Origin: JACMJL01 sp963791805
GTDB taxonomy: Bacteria > Bacillota > Clostridia > Clostridiales > Clostridiaceae
Reading direction: 5' to 3'
DNA length: 64,000 nucleotides
Assembly: GCA_963791805.1 (NCBI GenBank)
Contig: CAWBTU010000004.1
Location: 496,001 to 560,000 of the forward strand
The translations under genes and the position numbers were made by a program. Positions 1 to 8,320 of the stretch are shown here, piece after piece. A model generated the notes under the pieces. It searched no databases and was not told the DNA's origin. It saw nothing but the letters and a program-made list of their open reading frames with translations. Position 1 is the stretch's first letter; each line of letters begins with the position of its first letter.

Positions 1-635
1 TTATTCATCAATATCATAAAATCACTGTAAGCAGCTGCTAGATTCAAATCATGCAGTACTGCTACAATTGTTATATTCTTATTTTCATTTAATTGTTTTA
101 TTTGATTCATTATTTCAATTTGATGATGAATATCTAAATGTGATATGGGTTCATCCAATAAAATAATTTCCGTAGTTTGAGCAATAGCTCTTGCTACAAT
201 TACTCTTTGTCTTTCTCCACCACTTAAGGCATTTATACTTTTATTTCTAAGATGCCAGGTATTAGTACTTTCCATTGCTTTTTTGACTGCAATAATATCC
301 TCTTCTCTTTCTGAGGAGAATCTAGAAATATGTGGTGTTCTCCCCATTAACACAATATCATGCACAGAAAAATCAAATTCTATCTCTGTACTTTGGGGTA
401 CTACTGCTATTTTCTTAGCTATAAATTTAGAATTTAATAGCTGTATATCTTTATCTTCAATAAATAAATTGTTTTTCTTAACGTCAAGTGCTTTTGATAT
501 TAACCTTAATAAAGTAGTTTTTCCAGATCCATTAGGACCGAGAATAGTGTAAAACTTACCTTTTTCAATATTTATATTTACATTGCTAAGTACTTCTTCC
601 TCATAAGAAAAGCTTAAGTCTTTTATTTTAATCAC
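1..635 (-). CDS. ABC transporter ATP-binding protein, BtuD/FhuC type (partial, runs off left edge)
   Basis: ATPase subunit of the importer whose permease and binding protein lie just upstream. About 211 residues are visible. Walker A is GPNGSGKT (about residues 33-40), the signature is LSGGERQ (about 137-143), Walker B is IILLDEP (about 157-163), and an AVLHDLN switch-histidine segment follows. The start is a GTG at 633-635, directly after the permease stop codon, so the two are translationally coupled. The C-terminus lies beyond base 1. Sitting downstream of a cobalamin riboswitch and cob genes, it most likely energises corrinoid uptake. By sequence alone the family also covers haem and siderophore importers. 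Confidence 0.93.
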   Translation of the reverse strand, partial: MIKIKDLSFSYEEEVLSNVNINIEKGKFYTILGPNGSGKTTLLRLISKALDVKKNNLFIEDKDIQLLNSKFIAKKIAVVPQSTEIEFDFSVHDIVLMGRTPHISRFSSEREEDIIAVKKAMESTNTWHLRNKSINALSGGERQRVIVARAIAQTTEIILLDEPISHLDIHHQIEIMNQIKQLNENKNITIVAVLHDLNLAAAYSDFMILMN

Positions 636-1688
636 TTAAAACACCTTCTTTTTTGTTTTATACAGAAGAAAAATAAAGAATGGAACTCCAAAAATCGAAG
701 TAATTATACCTACTGGTATTTCTGAAGGTGGAACAACGCTTCTTGCAAGAGTGTCACATATAATTAAAAATACTGCACCACCTAAAGCAGAGAAGGGAAT
801 TACAACTCTATTATCTGAGCCTACGAGCATTCTAATTGAATGCGGCACAATTAACCCAACAAATCCGATTATTCCACTTACTGAAACAACTGCAGCAACC
901 ATTATGGTGCTTATAACTAGTATGTATTTTTTCAGCCCTTCTACATTGACCCCAAGGCTCCTAGCACTTTCTTCTCCAAGTAACATGATATTCAATTCTC
1001 TAGAAAATATAGTGATTAGAAAAATAGCAGGTACTATTATTAAAAATAGTAATTTAACTTGAGCCCAGCTAGCAGTTGAAAAACTACCCATGGTCCACAT
1101 TATAATTCTTTCAATTTGTTCTCTATTAAAGGTCATTATCAAAGAGATAATAGAGGACAATAAATAATTCAAGGAAATACCTGCTAACAAAAGCGTTGTA
1201 GTTGGGATTTTTCTTCCTACCCTTGCAATATTATATACTAAAAAAGTTGTAGTAATAGCTCCTATAAAAGCGTTAAAAGCAACTACGCTCATGCCTAGTA
1301 TCTCCATTTGTTTTAGAAAAACCATAGTAATAGTTGCACCTAAAGCTGCACCTGAAGAAACGCCTAAAACGAAAGGATCAGCCATAGGGTTTTTAAATAT
1401 ACCTTGAAAGGATGCTCCAACTACGGACAATGCCGCTCCAACTAAACAAGCTAAAATTATTCTTGGCAGCCTAAGCTGAATTAATATAATAATCGAAGAG
1501 GCTTTTATATTTTCCAGGGAAATAAAATGCTTAATAATAGGGATTCTACTCATCATAATCAATGCTGTCTCTTTAAAGGAAATTTCTGCAACACCGAAAT
1601 TTGCGGCTCCAACAATGATAAGCAGGAGTAAAATTACCCCTGCTACAAAAAGCCTTTTGAAATATCCTTTTCTCTTTAAAAAAGTCAT
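636..1688 (-). CDS. btuC: FecCD/BtuC-family ABC transporter permease
   Basis: Integral membrane subunit of a cobalamin/siderophore-type importer. It is 350 residues, normal for the FecCD family, with about ten hydrophobic segments. The family motif around GASFQGIFKNPMADPFVLG (about residues 90-110) and a C-terminal GxIGFVGLIVPHxxR motif (about 265-280), typical of BtuC/FhuB, are both present. It lies between the substrate-binding lipoprotein and the ATPase on the minus strand. The substrate is inferred to be cobalamin or cobinamide from the riboswitch-controlled cob genes upstream. The gene symbol is by context rather than by specificity residues. Confidence 0.92.
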   Translation of the reverse strand: MTFLKRKGYFKRLFVAGVILLLLIIVGAANFGVAEISFKETALIMMSRIPIIKHFISLENIKASSIIILIQLRLPRIILACLVGAALSVVGASFQGIFKNPMADPFVLGVSSGAALGATITMVFLKQMEILGMSVVAFNAFIGAITTTFLVYNIARVGRKIPTTTLLLAGISLNYLLSSIISLIMTFNREQIERIIMWTMGSFSTASWAQVKLLFLIIVPAIFLITIFSRELNIMLLGEESARSLGVNVEGLKKYILVISTIMVAAVVSVSGIIGFVGLIVPHSIRMLVGSDNRVVIPFSALGGAVFLIICDTLARSVVPPSEIPVGIITSIFGVPFFIFLLYKTKKKVF

Positions 1689-1702
1689 AAATATTTCCCC
1701 TT

Positions 1703-2644
1703 TTATTTAAAAAGTTCAGGATGAATTAGCTTGGCTAAAGCTTCTAATCCATCTGCCAATCTTGGTCCTTGTCTATCTACAATATTATGATCAATTTCAA
1801 GTAGTTTCCCACCTTTTACTGCTTTTAAGTCTTTATATCCTGTAGTTGCTTCAATGCCCTTCTTTGTGTCATAATCTTTTGAACAAATCAAAATATCAGG
1901 ATTTTTTTCCACTAACTTCTCTATACTGTATTTCCAACCTGAAACGTCCCCGGCAGCATTTGTTCCTCCTGCCATTTGAAGCATATTACCAATAAAAGTA
2001 TCATTTCCTGCAGTAAAGTCCCCTGATTTACCAAAGCCTACTACGTAATAAACACTTGGCTTATCTGCTGTCTTTACCTTATCTGTTACTTCAGTTACTT
2101 TTTTCTTCATATTAGATACTACATCTTGAGCCTTTTCATTAGCATTTAATACTTCTCCAACTTTAGTTATTGTATTATATACTCCATTAAAGTTCTCTTC
2201 TCCATATAAAGCAACAACTTTAACATTAACATCTTCTAACTTTTTTATAACATCTTGACTAAAATGAGTTGATACTATAACTACATCAGGTTTTAAATCA
2301 AGAATTTTCTCGAGACTTGGTGCTGTTAATTTTCCAACTGATGGTACCTTTGAAACTTCTGCTGGGTAATCGTCATAGTCACTTCTACCAACTACCTCAT
2401 TACCTTTTCCTAGTGCATAAACTGTTTCAGCTATATTAGGTGCAATAGTAATAACTCTCTTTGGCTCTTTATCAATAGTAACTGTTCTATTGTAAGAATC
2501 TACAACTTTTAAAGGGTAAGTTGTATTTTTTACTGAAACATCCTTGGAGTCAGTGTCTTTCTTATTGCATCCAGCAAATACTAAAGCTACTAGCATAACT
2601 AATATGATTGATAAAATTCTTAATCTATTTTTTTTCTTAAACAT
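1703..2644 (-). CDS. btuF: BtuF-like substrate-binding lipoprotein
   Basis: Extracellular corrinoid- (or siderophore-) binding component of the importer. It has a lipoprotein signal with a hydrophobic stretch followed by LVFAGC, and the Cys is the likely lipidation site. The rest is a periplasmic-binding fold with the family motif RVITIAPNIAETVYALG. An upstream in-frame ATG exists at 2656, but the sequence GGAGGAAATT directly precedes the ATG at 2644, which gives an ideal Shine-Dalgarno spacing, so the start at 2644 is preferred (313 residues). It is followed after 14 bases by the permease. Cobalamin specificity is inferred from operon context. Confidence 0.9.
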   Translation of the reverse strand: MFKKKNRLRILSIILVMLVALVFAGCNKKDTDSKDVSVKNTTYPLKVVDSYNRTVTIDKEPKRVITIAPNIAETVYALGKGNEVVGRSDYDDYPAEVSKVPSVGKLTAPSLEKILDLKPDVVIVSTHFSQDVIKKLEDVNVKVVALYGEENFNGVYNTITKVGEVLNANEKAQDVVSNMKKKVTEVTDKVKTADKPSVYYVVGFGKSGDFTAGNDTFIGNMLQMAGGTNAAGDVSGWKYSIEKLVEKNPDILICSKDYDTKKGIEATTGYKDLKAVKGGKLLEIDHNIVDRQGPRLADGLEALAKLIHPELFK

Positions 2645-2657
2645 AATTTCCTCCATT

Positions 2658-3251
2658 TTAAATAGAATTTATTTTTTTTAATACAACATTATTCTCATTG
2701 ATTTCAAACATGCTGTAGGTACCTGCTTCAAAAGAAAATTTCCAATAATCCTCAAGGTTCAAATTCAATAGAACTGTGGAAATTACTTTCATGGTACCAC
2801 CATGTGCTACAATTAAAATTTTTCTATTTTCATATTTCCTAACTATTTCTTCAATGCATTGCTTTACTCTATTATAAAACATAATAAAGCTCTCTCCCTT
2901 TGGTATTTCATAGTTAATCCAATCCTCTGACCAGTATTTCCACTGTTCACTAAACTCTTTTTCAACCTGTGAATAGTGTTTTCCTTCCCATAGTCCGAAA
3001 TTCAATTCTTTAAGTTCTTGGTAAATCACAAAGTTTTCTCTACTTAAAGAAGAAATTATTTCAGCTGACCTAAGTGCTCTTTCTAGTGGACTAGATATAA
3101 CCACATGAAAATCAGTGTCTAGCAAGCTATTCTTAACCTTTTCGCACTGCAACTCTCCACTGAGATTTATGGGTGGATTTGAAAAACCATAATATACCTT
3201 TTCCTTATTTAATTCCGTTTCTCCATGTCTTACTAAATATAAATAGGTCAT
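2658..3251 (-). CDS. cobC: alpha-ribazole phosphatase (histidine phosphatase family)
   Basis: Predicted to remove the 5'-phosphate from alpha-ribazole phosphate (or the cobalamin phosphate) in the last steps of B12 assembly. The phosphoglycerate-mutase-like signature LVRHGETE is at residues 6-13, with His9 as the phospho-acceptor. A second catalytic histidine lies in IVAHGGTM (about residue 150). The length of 197 residues fits the family. The start ATG overlaps the cobS stop by four bases (ATGA), a hallmark of translational coupling. The fold alone would not distinguish it from other histidine phosphatases, but the cob neighbourhood does. Confidence 0.9.
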   Translation of the reverse strand: MTYLYLVRHGETELNKEKVYYGFSNPPINLSGELQCEKVKNSLLDTDFHVVISSPLERALRSAEIISSLSRENFVIYQELKELNFGLWEGKHYSQVEKEFSEQWKYWSEDWINYEIPKGESFIMFYNRVKQCIEEIVRKYENRKILIVAHGGTMKVISTVLLNLNLEDYWKFSFEAGTYSMFEINENNVVLKKINSI

Positions 3252-4000
3252 ATTATTCCATACCTTCCCATAACTACAAAAGCTATGAGTATAAATATTT
3301 CGCCAAGCTCGTTTGAGGCCCCTAGAATATCTCCTGTAATTCCATCAATTTTTGAAGTTATATATTTATTAAAAAGCCATATAAATGCTGTACAAGACAA
3401 CATTAAAATAGGTCCTATATAACTGAGCAATACTATACTTATTAATGTACCAAGAATATATCCTATTAAAACTTTATCCTTAGATACTTTTCCAATGAAA
3501 AGATTGCCCATCCCACCTTCTGGTCTTGCATACTTAAAAGCATAACAAGAGAATACTAACATTGTTCTAGAAATTGCATTTGAAATAACTAAAGCTATTA
3601 TAATATTTTTATCCGATAAGGAGCTTAGCAAAGCAATTCTAAACGAAAAATCAAAGAATATTGCAACTGCACCATTTGTCCCCAGTCTGCTATCTTTCAT
3701 TATTTCAAGCATTCTTTCTTTTTTTCTTGCTGAAAATATTCCATCACAGGTATCAGCAAGTCCGTCAATATGAAGTGCTCCCGTTAGTAAAACATTAACC
3801 AAAGTTACCATCACTACTGAAATCAAAGTAGAAAAAATCTGAGAAAACAAATAATATGCACCTGCATTAATAACTCCGATTACCAAACCTACTAATGGAA
3901 AATATATTATAGCTTTTGCAAAATCCTCTTCTTTAACATCTAGTTCTACATTTATAGGAAGTCGTGTGAAAAACTGAAGCATTAATATAAAACCCTTCAT
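3248..4000 (-). CDS. cobS: adenosylcobinamide-GDP ribazoletransferase (cobalamin synthase)
   Basis: Membrane enzyme joining adenosylcobinamide-GDP to alpha-ribazole (or its phosphate) to make adenosylcobalamin (phosphate). It has 250 residues and several membrane segments. The family motif DGLADTCDG (about residues 78-86) is followed by a conserved MKDSRLGTNGA segment. The N-terminal LMLQFFTRLPI is typical of CobS. A GAGGT ribosome site precedes the ATG. It overlaps cobC downstream and is 7 bases from cobU upstream. Confidence 0.95.
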   Translation of the reverse strand: MKGFILMLQFFTRLPINVELDVKEEDFAKAIIYFPLVGLVIGVINAGAYYLFSQIFSTLISVVMVTLVNVLLTGALHIDGLADTCDGIFSARKKERMLEIMKDSRLGTNGAVAIFFDFSFRIALLSSLSDKNIIIALVISNAISRTMLVFSCYAFKYARPEGGMGNLFIGKVSKDKVLIGYILGTLISIVLLSYIGPILMLSCTAFIWLFNKYITSKIDGITGDILGASNELGEIFILIAFVVMGRYGII

Positions 4001-4007
4001 AAATACC

Positions 4008-4568
4008 TCACTTTATTTTTAATGGAATACCGCAAACTACTATAGTAACTTCGTCAGCCCTGCTAGCTATATATTGGTTTATCCTGCCTGCTATATCCCT
4101 AAATACTCTGGCAAGTTTATACTCTGGCACTATCCCAAAACCTATTTCATTTGTAACCATTATTAGAGTTTTCGAAGTTTTTTCTGCATAATCAAGAAAA
4201 TCTGCTATTTCTTTTAATATCTTCTCTTCAATTCTGTTAATAACTTCTTGGTGAAAAGATTCTATATCTTCTCCAGTTTGTTCATATAACAGATTTGTAA
4301 TCATTATTGTTATGCAATCCAATATAATTGTATCGAAATCAAGTTTTTCATTTGAAAAAACCTGTTTTAAATTCTTATATCCCTCGAAAGTACTCCAATT
4401 CTTAGGCCTTCTAGCTTTATGCTGACTTACTCTATCCTTCATTTCTTCATCGAAAGGAATTGATGTGGCAATATAAAGAACCTTAGATTTTGTGTCTTCA
4501 GCTAATTTCTCAGCATAAGTACTCTTTCCACTTCTAGCTCCACCAGTTACCAGTATAACTTTACTCAT
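4008..4568 (-). CDS. cobU: adenosylcobinamide kinase / adenosylcobinamide-phosphate guanylyltransferase
   Basis: Bifunctional enzyme that phosphorylates adenosylcobinamide and then transfers GMP to it. The P-loop GGARSGKS is at residues 9-16. His50 in SQHKARRP is in the position of the guanylylated histidine, and a VTNEIGFGIVP motif lies near residue 140. The length of 186 residues is standard. It begins 3 bases after the cobT stop and belongs to the riboswitch-controlled cob operon. Confidence 0.95.
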   Translation of the reverse strand: MSKVILVTGGARSGKSTYAEKLAEDTKSKVLYIATSIPFDEEMKDRVSQHKARRPKNWSTFEGYKNLKQVFSNEKLDFDTIILDCITIMITNLLYEQTGEDIESFHQEVINRIEEKILKEIADFLDYAEKTSKTLIMVTNEIGFGIVPEYKLARVFRDIAGRINQYIASRADEVTIVVCGIPLKIK

Positions 4569-4571
4569 AAT

Positions 4572-5642
4572 TTAACCTCTTATATCTACTAAAAAATCAT
4601 CTTTCATGGATGCTTCCTCAAAGGTTGCCATTTCAGATATAACTTTTGTTGCAGCCTCCACTATATTTAATACTAATGGACATCCTGTTCCTTCTCCAAG
4701 CCTCATTTCTAAATTAAGAATTGGGCTTAATTCAAGTTCCTTCATTATCCATTTAAAGCCAGGCTCTGCAGAATTATGAGATGGAATCATATACTCTCTT
4801 GTTAATGGATTTATTTTAAATGCAACTAAGGCTGCCGCTGCAGATATAAATCCGTCAATTATTATGGGAGTTCTATAATAAGCTGCTCCTAAAAAACATC
4901 CAACAAGTCCAGCAATATCAAATCCGCCTACCTTAGAAAGTACATCTATAGGGTCTTCACTACTCGGACAATTTATTTCAATAGCTTTTTCAATAACTTT
5001 CTTTTTGTTTAGAAAATCCTCTTCAGTAAGCCCTGCACCCTTACCGACTACTAATTCTGCGCTTAACCCTGAAAAACTCATAAGTATTGCACTACTTGTG
5101 CTTGTATTACCTATACCCATCTCTCCAGTGCCTAAAATCTGATAACCTTCATTCACTAAATCCTGTACTACATTAATACCCGCCTCTATAGCTTGAATAG
5201 CTTCGTCTTTACTCATAGCAGGTCCTTTTGCCATATTAGAAGTTCCTTTTCTTATTTTTCTATCTAGCACATTGGAATTATTAATATCAGCATTTATGCC
5301 TATGTCCACTACTTTTAAATCCATTCCTGCATGCCTGCTTAATACATTAATTCCACACATTCCTTTTGTCATGTTTATTGTTTGCCATTCAGTTACAGAT
5401 TGTGGAGTGCATGCAACACCTTCCTCAACAATTCCATTATCTGAACTCATAACTATCATACATTTCTTAGCTATCTTATTATGCAAATTTCCAGAAATGC
5501 CAGCAAGTTGTATTGCAATTTTCTCAAGCATGCCCAAGCTACCAATAGGCTTAATTAGCTTATCCAGCCTAGCTGAAGCAGTCTCCATAATCTCCTTGTT
5601 TAAAGGCTTAATGCCTTTTATGACCTTCTCATAAATTTCCAC
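4572..5642 (-). CDS. cobT: nicotinate-nucleotide-dimethylbenzimidazole phosphoribosyltransferase
   Basis: Makes alpha-ribazole phosphate from nicotinate mononucleotide and a benzimidazole base, activating the lower ligand of B12. Typical motifs are PIGSLGMLE near the N-terminus, EMGIGNTSTSSA mid-protein, and RLGEGTGCPL near the C-terminus, which holds the catalytic Glu. The frame can be opened by a TTG at 5648 or a GTG at 5642. The GGGGA ribosome site is 8 bases from the GTG but only 3 from the TTG, so the GTG is chosen (356 residues). It is the first gene after the cobalamin riboswitch. Confidence 0.94.
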   Translation of the reverse strand: MEIYEKVIKGIKPLNKEIMETASARLDKLIKPIGSLGMLEKIAIQLAGISGNLHNKIAKKCMIVMSSDNGIVEEGVACTPQSVTEWQTINMTKGMCGINVLSRHAGMDLKVVDIGINADINNSNVLDRKIRKGTSNMAKGPAMSKDEAIQAIEAGINVVQDLVNEGYQILGTGEMGIGNTSTSSAILMSFSGLSAELVVGKGAGLTEEDFLNKKKVIEKAIEINCPSSEDPIDVLSKVGGFDIAGLVGCFLGAAYYRTPIIIDGFISAAAALVAFKINPLTREYMIPSHNSAEPGFKWIMKELELSPILNLEMRLGEGTGCPLVLNIVEAATKVISEMATFEEASMKDDFLVDIRG

Positions 5643-5692
5643 AATCAAATTCCCCTTTACTAACTTATTTTGCCCGAGACAACGTTAATCCC

Positions 5693-5726
5693 AAACAAAA
5701 AGACTCCATACCTTACCAGTATGGAG
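5693..5726 (-). terminator. intrinsic terminator of the cobalamin leader
   Basis: On the minus strand an 8-bp stem, CTCCATAC paired with GTATGGAG, is closed by a short loop and followed by a run rich in T (CTTTTTGTTT). It lies between the cobalamin aptamer and the cobT start, the position expected for transcriptional attenuation. Confidence 0.8.
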
Positions 5727-5787
5727 AATAATATACTATTTTATTGGTGATAATGGTAAACCCACTACCTCCTGTAAAATTATGCAT
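5713..5787 (-). CDS. possible 24-residue leader peptide between riboswitch and terminator
   Basis: A short frame (MHNFTGGSGFTII then TNKIVYYSPYW) begins with an ATG seven bases after a GGGAGG sequence, a strong ribosome site. Its stop codon lies in the loop of the leader terminator, so a translating ribosome would run into the terminator stem. No known family is recognised. It could equally be a chance frame whose GGAGG is part of the riboswitch expression platform. Confidence 0.3.
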   Translation of the reverse strand: MHNFTGGSGFTIITNKIVYYSPYW

Positions 5788-5813
5788 TTTTCATCCTCCC
5801 TCCGAAGATTTAA

Positions 5814-5985
5814 ATTTCTAGGCTACAGGCAGGTTTACTGGCTTTATTATCATCTTACTCTCCAACCTTCTCAGTTTCCCAATGGTTTTTTGGATTTCAT
5901 CCTCTATCACAGTAGCGGGGGCTGCAGTGGGCTTTAACCACTTTCCCTTTTAACCCTTATTCAGGGCACCCGAAGTCTTTATTCA
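5814..5985 (-). promoter_or_regulatory. cobalamin (B12) riboswitch
   Basis: Read on the minus strand, the element shows the usual order: CGGGTGCC, then AGGGAAAGTGGT, then a GCAGCCCCCGCTACTGTGA core, and finally the B12 box AGCCAGTAAACCTGCCTGT (about 5824-5843). The terminator downstream indicates that adenosylcobalamin represses the cob/btu operon. A segment after the B12 box (around 5756-5765, GTGGGTTTAC on the minus strand) can pair with ten bases of the B12 box (GTAAACCTGC, two wobbles) and may be the alternative fold. Confidence 0.93.
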
Positions 5986-6038
5986 ATTTTTATTTACACC
6001 GTCATTGTAACATGAATTATTTTCCTAAGCAACTTAAA

Positions 6039-6890
6039 TTACTTCTTGGTGTAATAAACAACTCCAATAGCACCAGGGCCAACATGGAGTCCTATAATAG
6101 GTCCTATAGGATATATTTGAACTTTAATTCCTAACATGCTCTCTAGTTTGTGCGCAAGCTCTTTACCTTCTTCTTCACAATTAATATTGTGAACAATTAA
6201 TTTTTCTATTCCCTTTTCCTTTACTTCTAAAAGTAGGGTCTCAACAATTTTATCAACTGCTTTTTTCTTAGTTCTTACTTTATGAAAAATACTAGTTTTT
6301 CCGTCTACAACTGTAAGGATTGGCCTAATCTGAAAAATCATTCCCAGTAGCGCCTTTGCTCCACCAATTCTTCCGCCTTTTATTAAGTACTCTAGAGTCT
6401 CAGGTACAAATAAATAACGACTTTTCTGAATTACATTATTAGTTGCTTTTATTACCTCTTCTAAAGAACTTCCTTCATGCGCAGCTTCAGCTGCAGCAAG
6501 AGCAGCAAAGCCTAATTGCATTGAGTTTGATCTTGAGTCAATGATTTCAATTATTGCATCTGGATACTTTTCAAGAATCATACCTTTTACAAGATTGGCA
6601 GTAGAAAAAGTTCCACTCATATCAGAAGACATAAAAATTCCAACTACTGAATGCCCTTGTGAAACAATGTTTTCAAAACATTTATACATTTCATCAATAG
6701 TTGGCTGCGAAGATGTTGGTAAATTTTTGTCTTCTCTTAATTTCTGATAAAAATCTGTAGTGTCAATATCGACTTCTCGGTAACTCTTGTTATTCACAAT
6801 TATATTTAATGAAACAATGCAGATATCATATTTATCAATTAACTCCTTTGGAAGATAGGCTGTACTATCACATATAACTTTTATACTCAT
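6039..6890 (-). CDS. DegV family fatty-acid-binding protein
   Basis: A 283-residue DegV protein. In this family the fold binds a fatty acid, and some members act as the FakB subunit of fatty acid kinase. An N-terminal VICDSTAYLP motif, TSQPT near residue 60 and SSDMSGTFSTA near residue 90 form the conserved lipid headgroup pocket. The C-terminal HVGPGAIGVVYY motif is also typical. A GGAGG ribosome site lies 7 bases before the ATG. It is monocistronic between the riboswitch and a divergent cell-wall gene, and its kinase partner is not in the window. Confidence 0.92.
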   Translation of the reverse strand: MSIKVICDSTAYLPKELIDKYDICIVSLNIIVNNKSYREVDIDTTDFYQKLREDKNLPTSSQPTIDEMYKCFENIVSQGHSVVGIFMSSDMSGTFSTANLVKGMILEKYPDAIIEIIDSRSNSMQLGFAALAAAEAAHEGSSLEEVIKATNNVIQKSRYLFVPETLEYLIKGGRIGGAKALLGMIFQIRPILTVVDGKTSIFHKVRTKKKAVDKIVETLLLEVKEKGIEKLIVHNINCEEEGKELAHKLESMLGIKVQIYPIGPIIGLHVGPGAIGVVYYTKK

Positions 6891-7196
6891 TGTTTTTCCT
6901 CCTATGATTTAATAAACACTATTATATTTTTACAAAATACTATCTATTCTATTATTATATAGTACTCAAATATTTATTTTATAGCAAGTACAATTCACAT
7001 AATAATGGTAATTATTTTTATCAAAATACATTATTCTATTAGTATACTTGCATATAGCACCTTTTAATCCTCTCCAATTTGCCATTTTAACTAATATGCA
7101 TTATAATAGCATAACAAGGTACAAATGCCTTATATCATATAACTTGACAATTATTAATAAAAATATACTTAGTAAAGTATTATTTTTTATTCATTT
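6891..7196. other. AT-rich divergent intergenic region
   Basis: About 300 bases separate the degV gene from the divergent DUF348/3D gene. It is very AT-rich with no convincing gene. A TTGACA at 7144-7149 and a TATACT at 7164-7169 lie before the 3D gene, but their 14-base spacing is short for a standard promoter. Confidence 0.5.
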
Positions 7197-8231
7197 TTGA
7201 AAGGGGAGTTTAAAATAGCTAGCTTTAAAAATTTTTCCAAAAAACTTTTCAAAAGAAAATCTATAGTACAACTATTAATTATTCTTTCTATAATATTTTT
7301 AGTTACTATAGTTATTATCACTAGAAAAACTGTTACTTTGGTAATTGACGGAAAGAAAAGCACTTTCACTACATATAAAAGCACCGTAAGGGCTGCATTA
7401 GAAAATGATAAAATTACTGTTTACCCTAAGGATAAGGTTACTCCGTCCTTAGATTCAAAAATTTCAAAAAAAAGTAACATAACTATTATTCGTGCAGTAA
7501 ATGTACAAGTTGTTGTTGACGGTAAAACCGTTAATATTAAATCGGCTGAAAAAAATATTGATAAAATGCTAACTGCTGAAAAAATTATAGTAAATGATAA
7601 AGACAAGATTACTCCATCCAAGGATACTAATCTTTCAAATTCTCTTAAGGTTGAAATAGTGCGTGTTGAAAAGAAAACTTTAGTAGAAACATCTACAGTT
7701 AATTATAATACTGTAGTAAAGAATGATAGTAATTTAGCTAATACAATCAAGAAAACAATACAAACTGGAGCAAACGGTGAAAAATCTACTACAACTGAAG
7801 TAACTTATGAGGATGGTAAGGCAGTAGCTAGTACAGTTGTAAATGAAACTATTACTAAAAAACCGGTGGAACAAATAGTTGCTCAAGGTACTTTACCTGT
7901 GCTTCCTATTTCAAGAGGTGGAGATGCCCAGGCCTATACTAAAGTCATCAAAGCCAAAGCAACAGCTTATCATGCAATTAACGGAGTTGGAAATACCTAT
8001 TCTGCTTCAGGAAGAAAAGCCGTAAGAGACCCTAATGGTTATAGTACTATAGCTGTAGACCCTAGCGTAATTCCTCTTGGTTCTAAAGTATTTGTTGAAG
8101 GTTATGGATTTGCATATGCTGCTGATACTGGTACATCCATAAAAGGAAATATAATAGATGTTTTCTTTAATACACTTCAAGAAGCCAATAATTGGGCAGT
8201 AAAATATGTTAATGTATATGTATTAAAATAA
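7197..8231 (+). CDS. YabE-like protein with two DUF348 repeats, G5 and 3D domains
   Basis: Cell-surface protein related to YabE/Rpf-like factors. It has an N-terminal membrane segment (about residues 20-45), then two DUF348 modules (about 47-155) and a G5-like segment around TVNYNTVVKNDSNL. It ends in a 3D domain (about 255-344) whose three conserved aspartates appear in AVDPS, AADTG and IIDVFF. 3D domains are found in lytic transglycosylase-type enzymes, so a role in peptidoglycan remodelling is inferred. The start is odd: the frame opens with a TTG at 7197 that lacks a ribosome site, while the only good site (AGGGGAG, 7202-7208) precedes an in-frame ATA at 7215. The true start is unresolved. 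Confidence 0.85.
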   Translation: MKGEFKIASFKNFSKKLFKRKSIVQLLIILSIIFLVTIVIITRKTVTLVIDGKKSTFTTYKSTVRAALENDKITVYPKDKVTPSLDSKISKKSNITIIRAVNVQVVVDGKTVNIKSAEKNIDKMLTAEKIIVNDKDKITPSKDTNLSNSLKVEIVRVEKKTLVETSTVNYNTVVKNDSNLANTIKKTIQTGANGEKSTTTEVTYEDGKAVASTVVNETITKKPVEQIVAQGTLPVLPISRGGDAQAYTKVIKAKATAYHAINGVGNTYSASGRKAVRDPNGYSTIAVDPSVIPLGSKVFVEGYGFAYAADTGTSIKGNIIDVFFNTLQEANNWAVKYVNVYVLK

Positions 8232-8285
8232 ATTAGTGGAATTAGTGGTGCCAGGCACGTGACACGTGACAAGTGAATAAATTAA

Positions 8286-8320
8286 GGGACAGACTTTATG
8301 TAGTCTGCCCCTGTTTTTTT
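8286..8320 (+). terminator. rho-independent terminator after the 3D-domain gene
   Basis: GGGACAGACT pairs with AGTCTGCCCC (one mismatch) around a six-base loop and is followed by TGTTTTTTT. The lpdA stop codon on the other strand lies inside the loop, so the convergent genes share the hairpin. Just upstream, 8248-8275 holds a GC-richer run with GGCACGTGACACGTGAC, resembling fragments of dispersed clostridial repeats. Confidence 0.8.
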
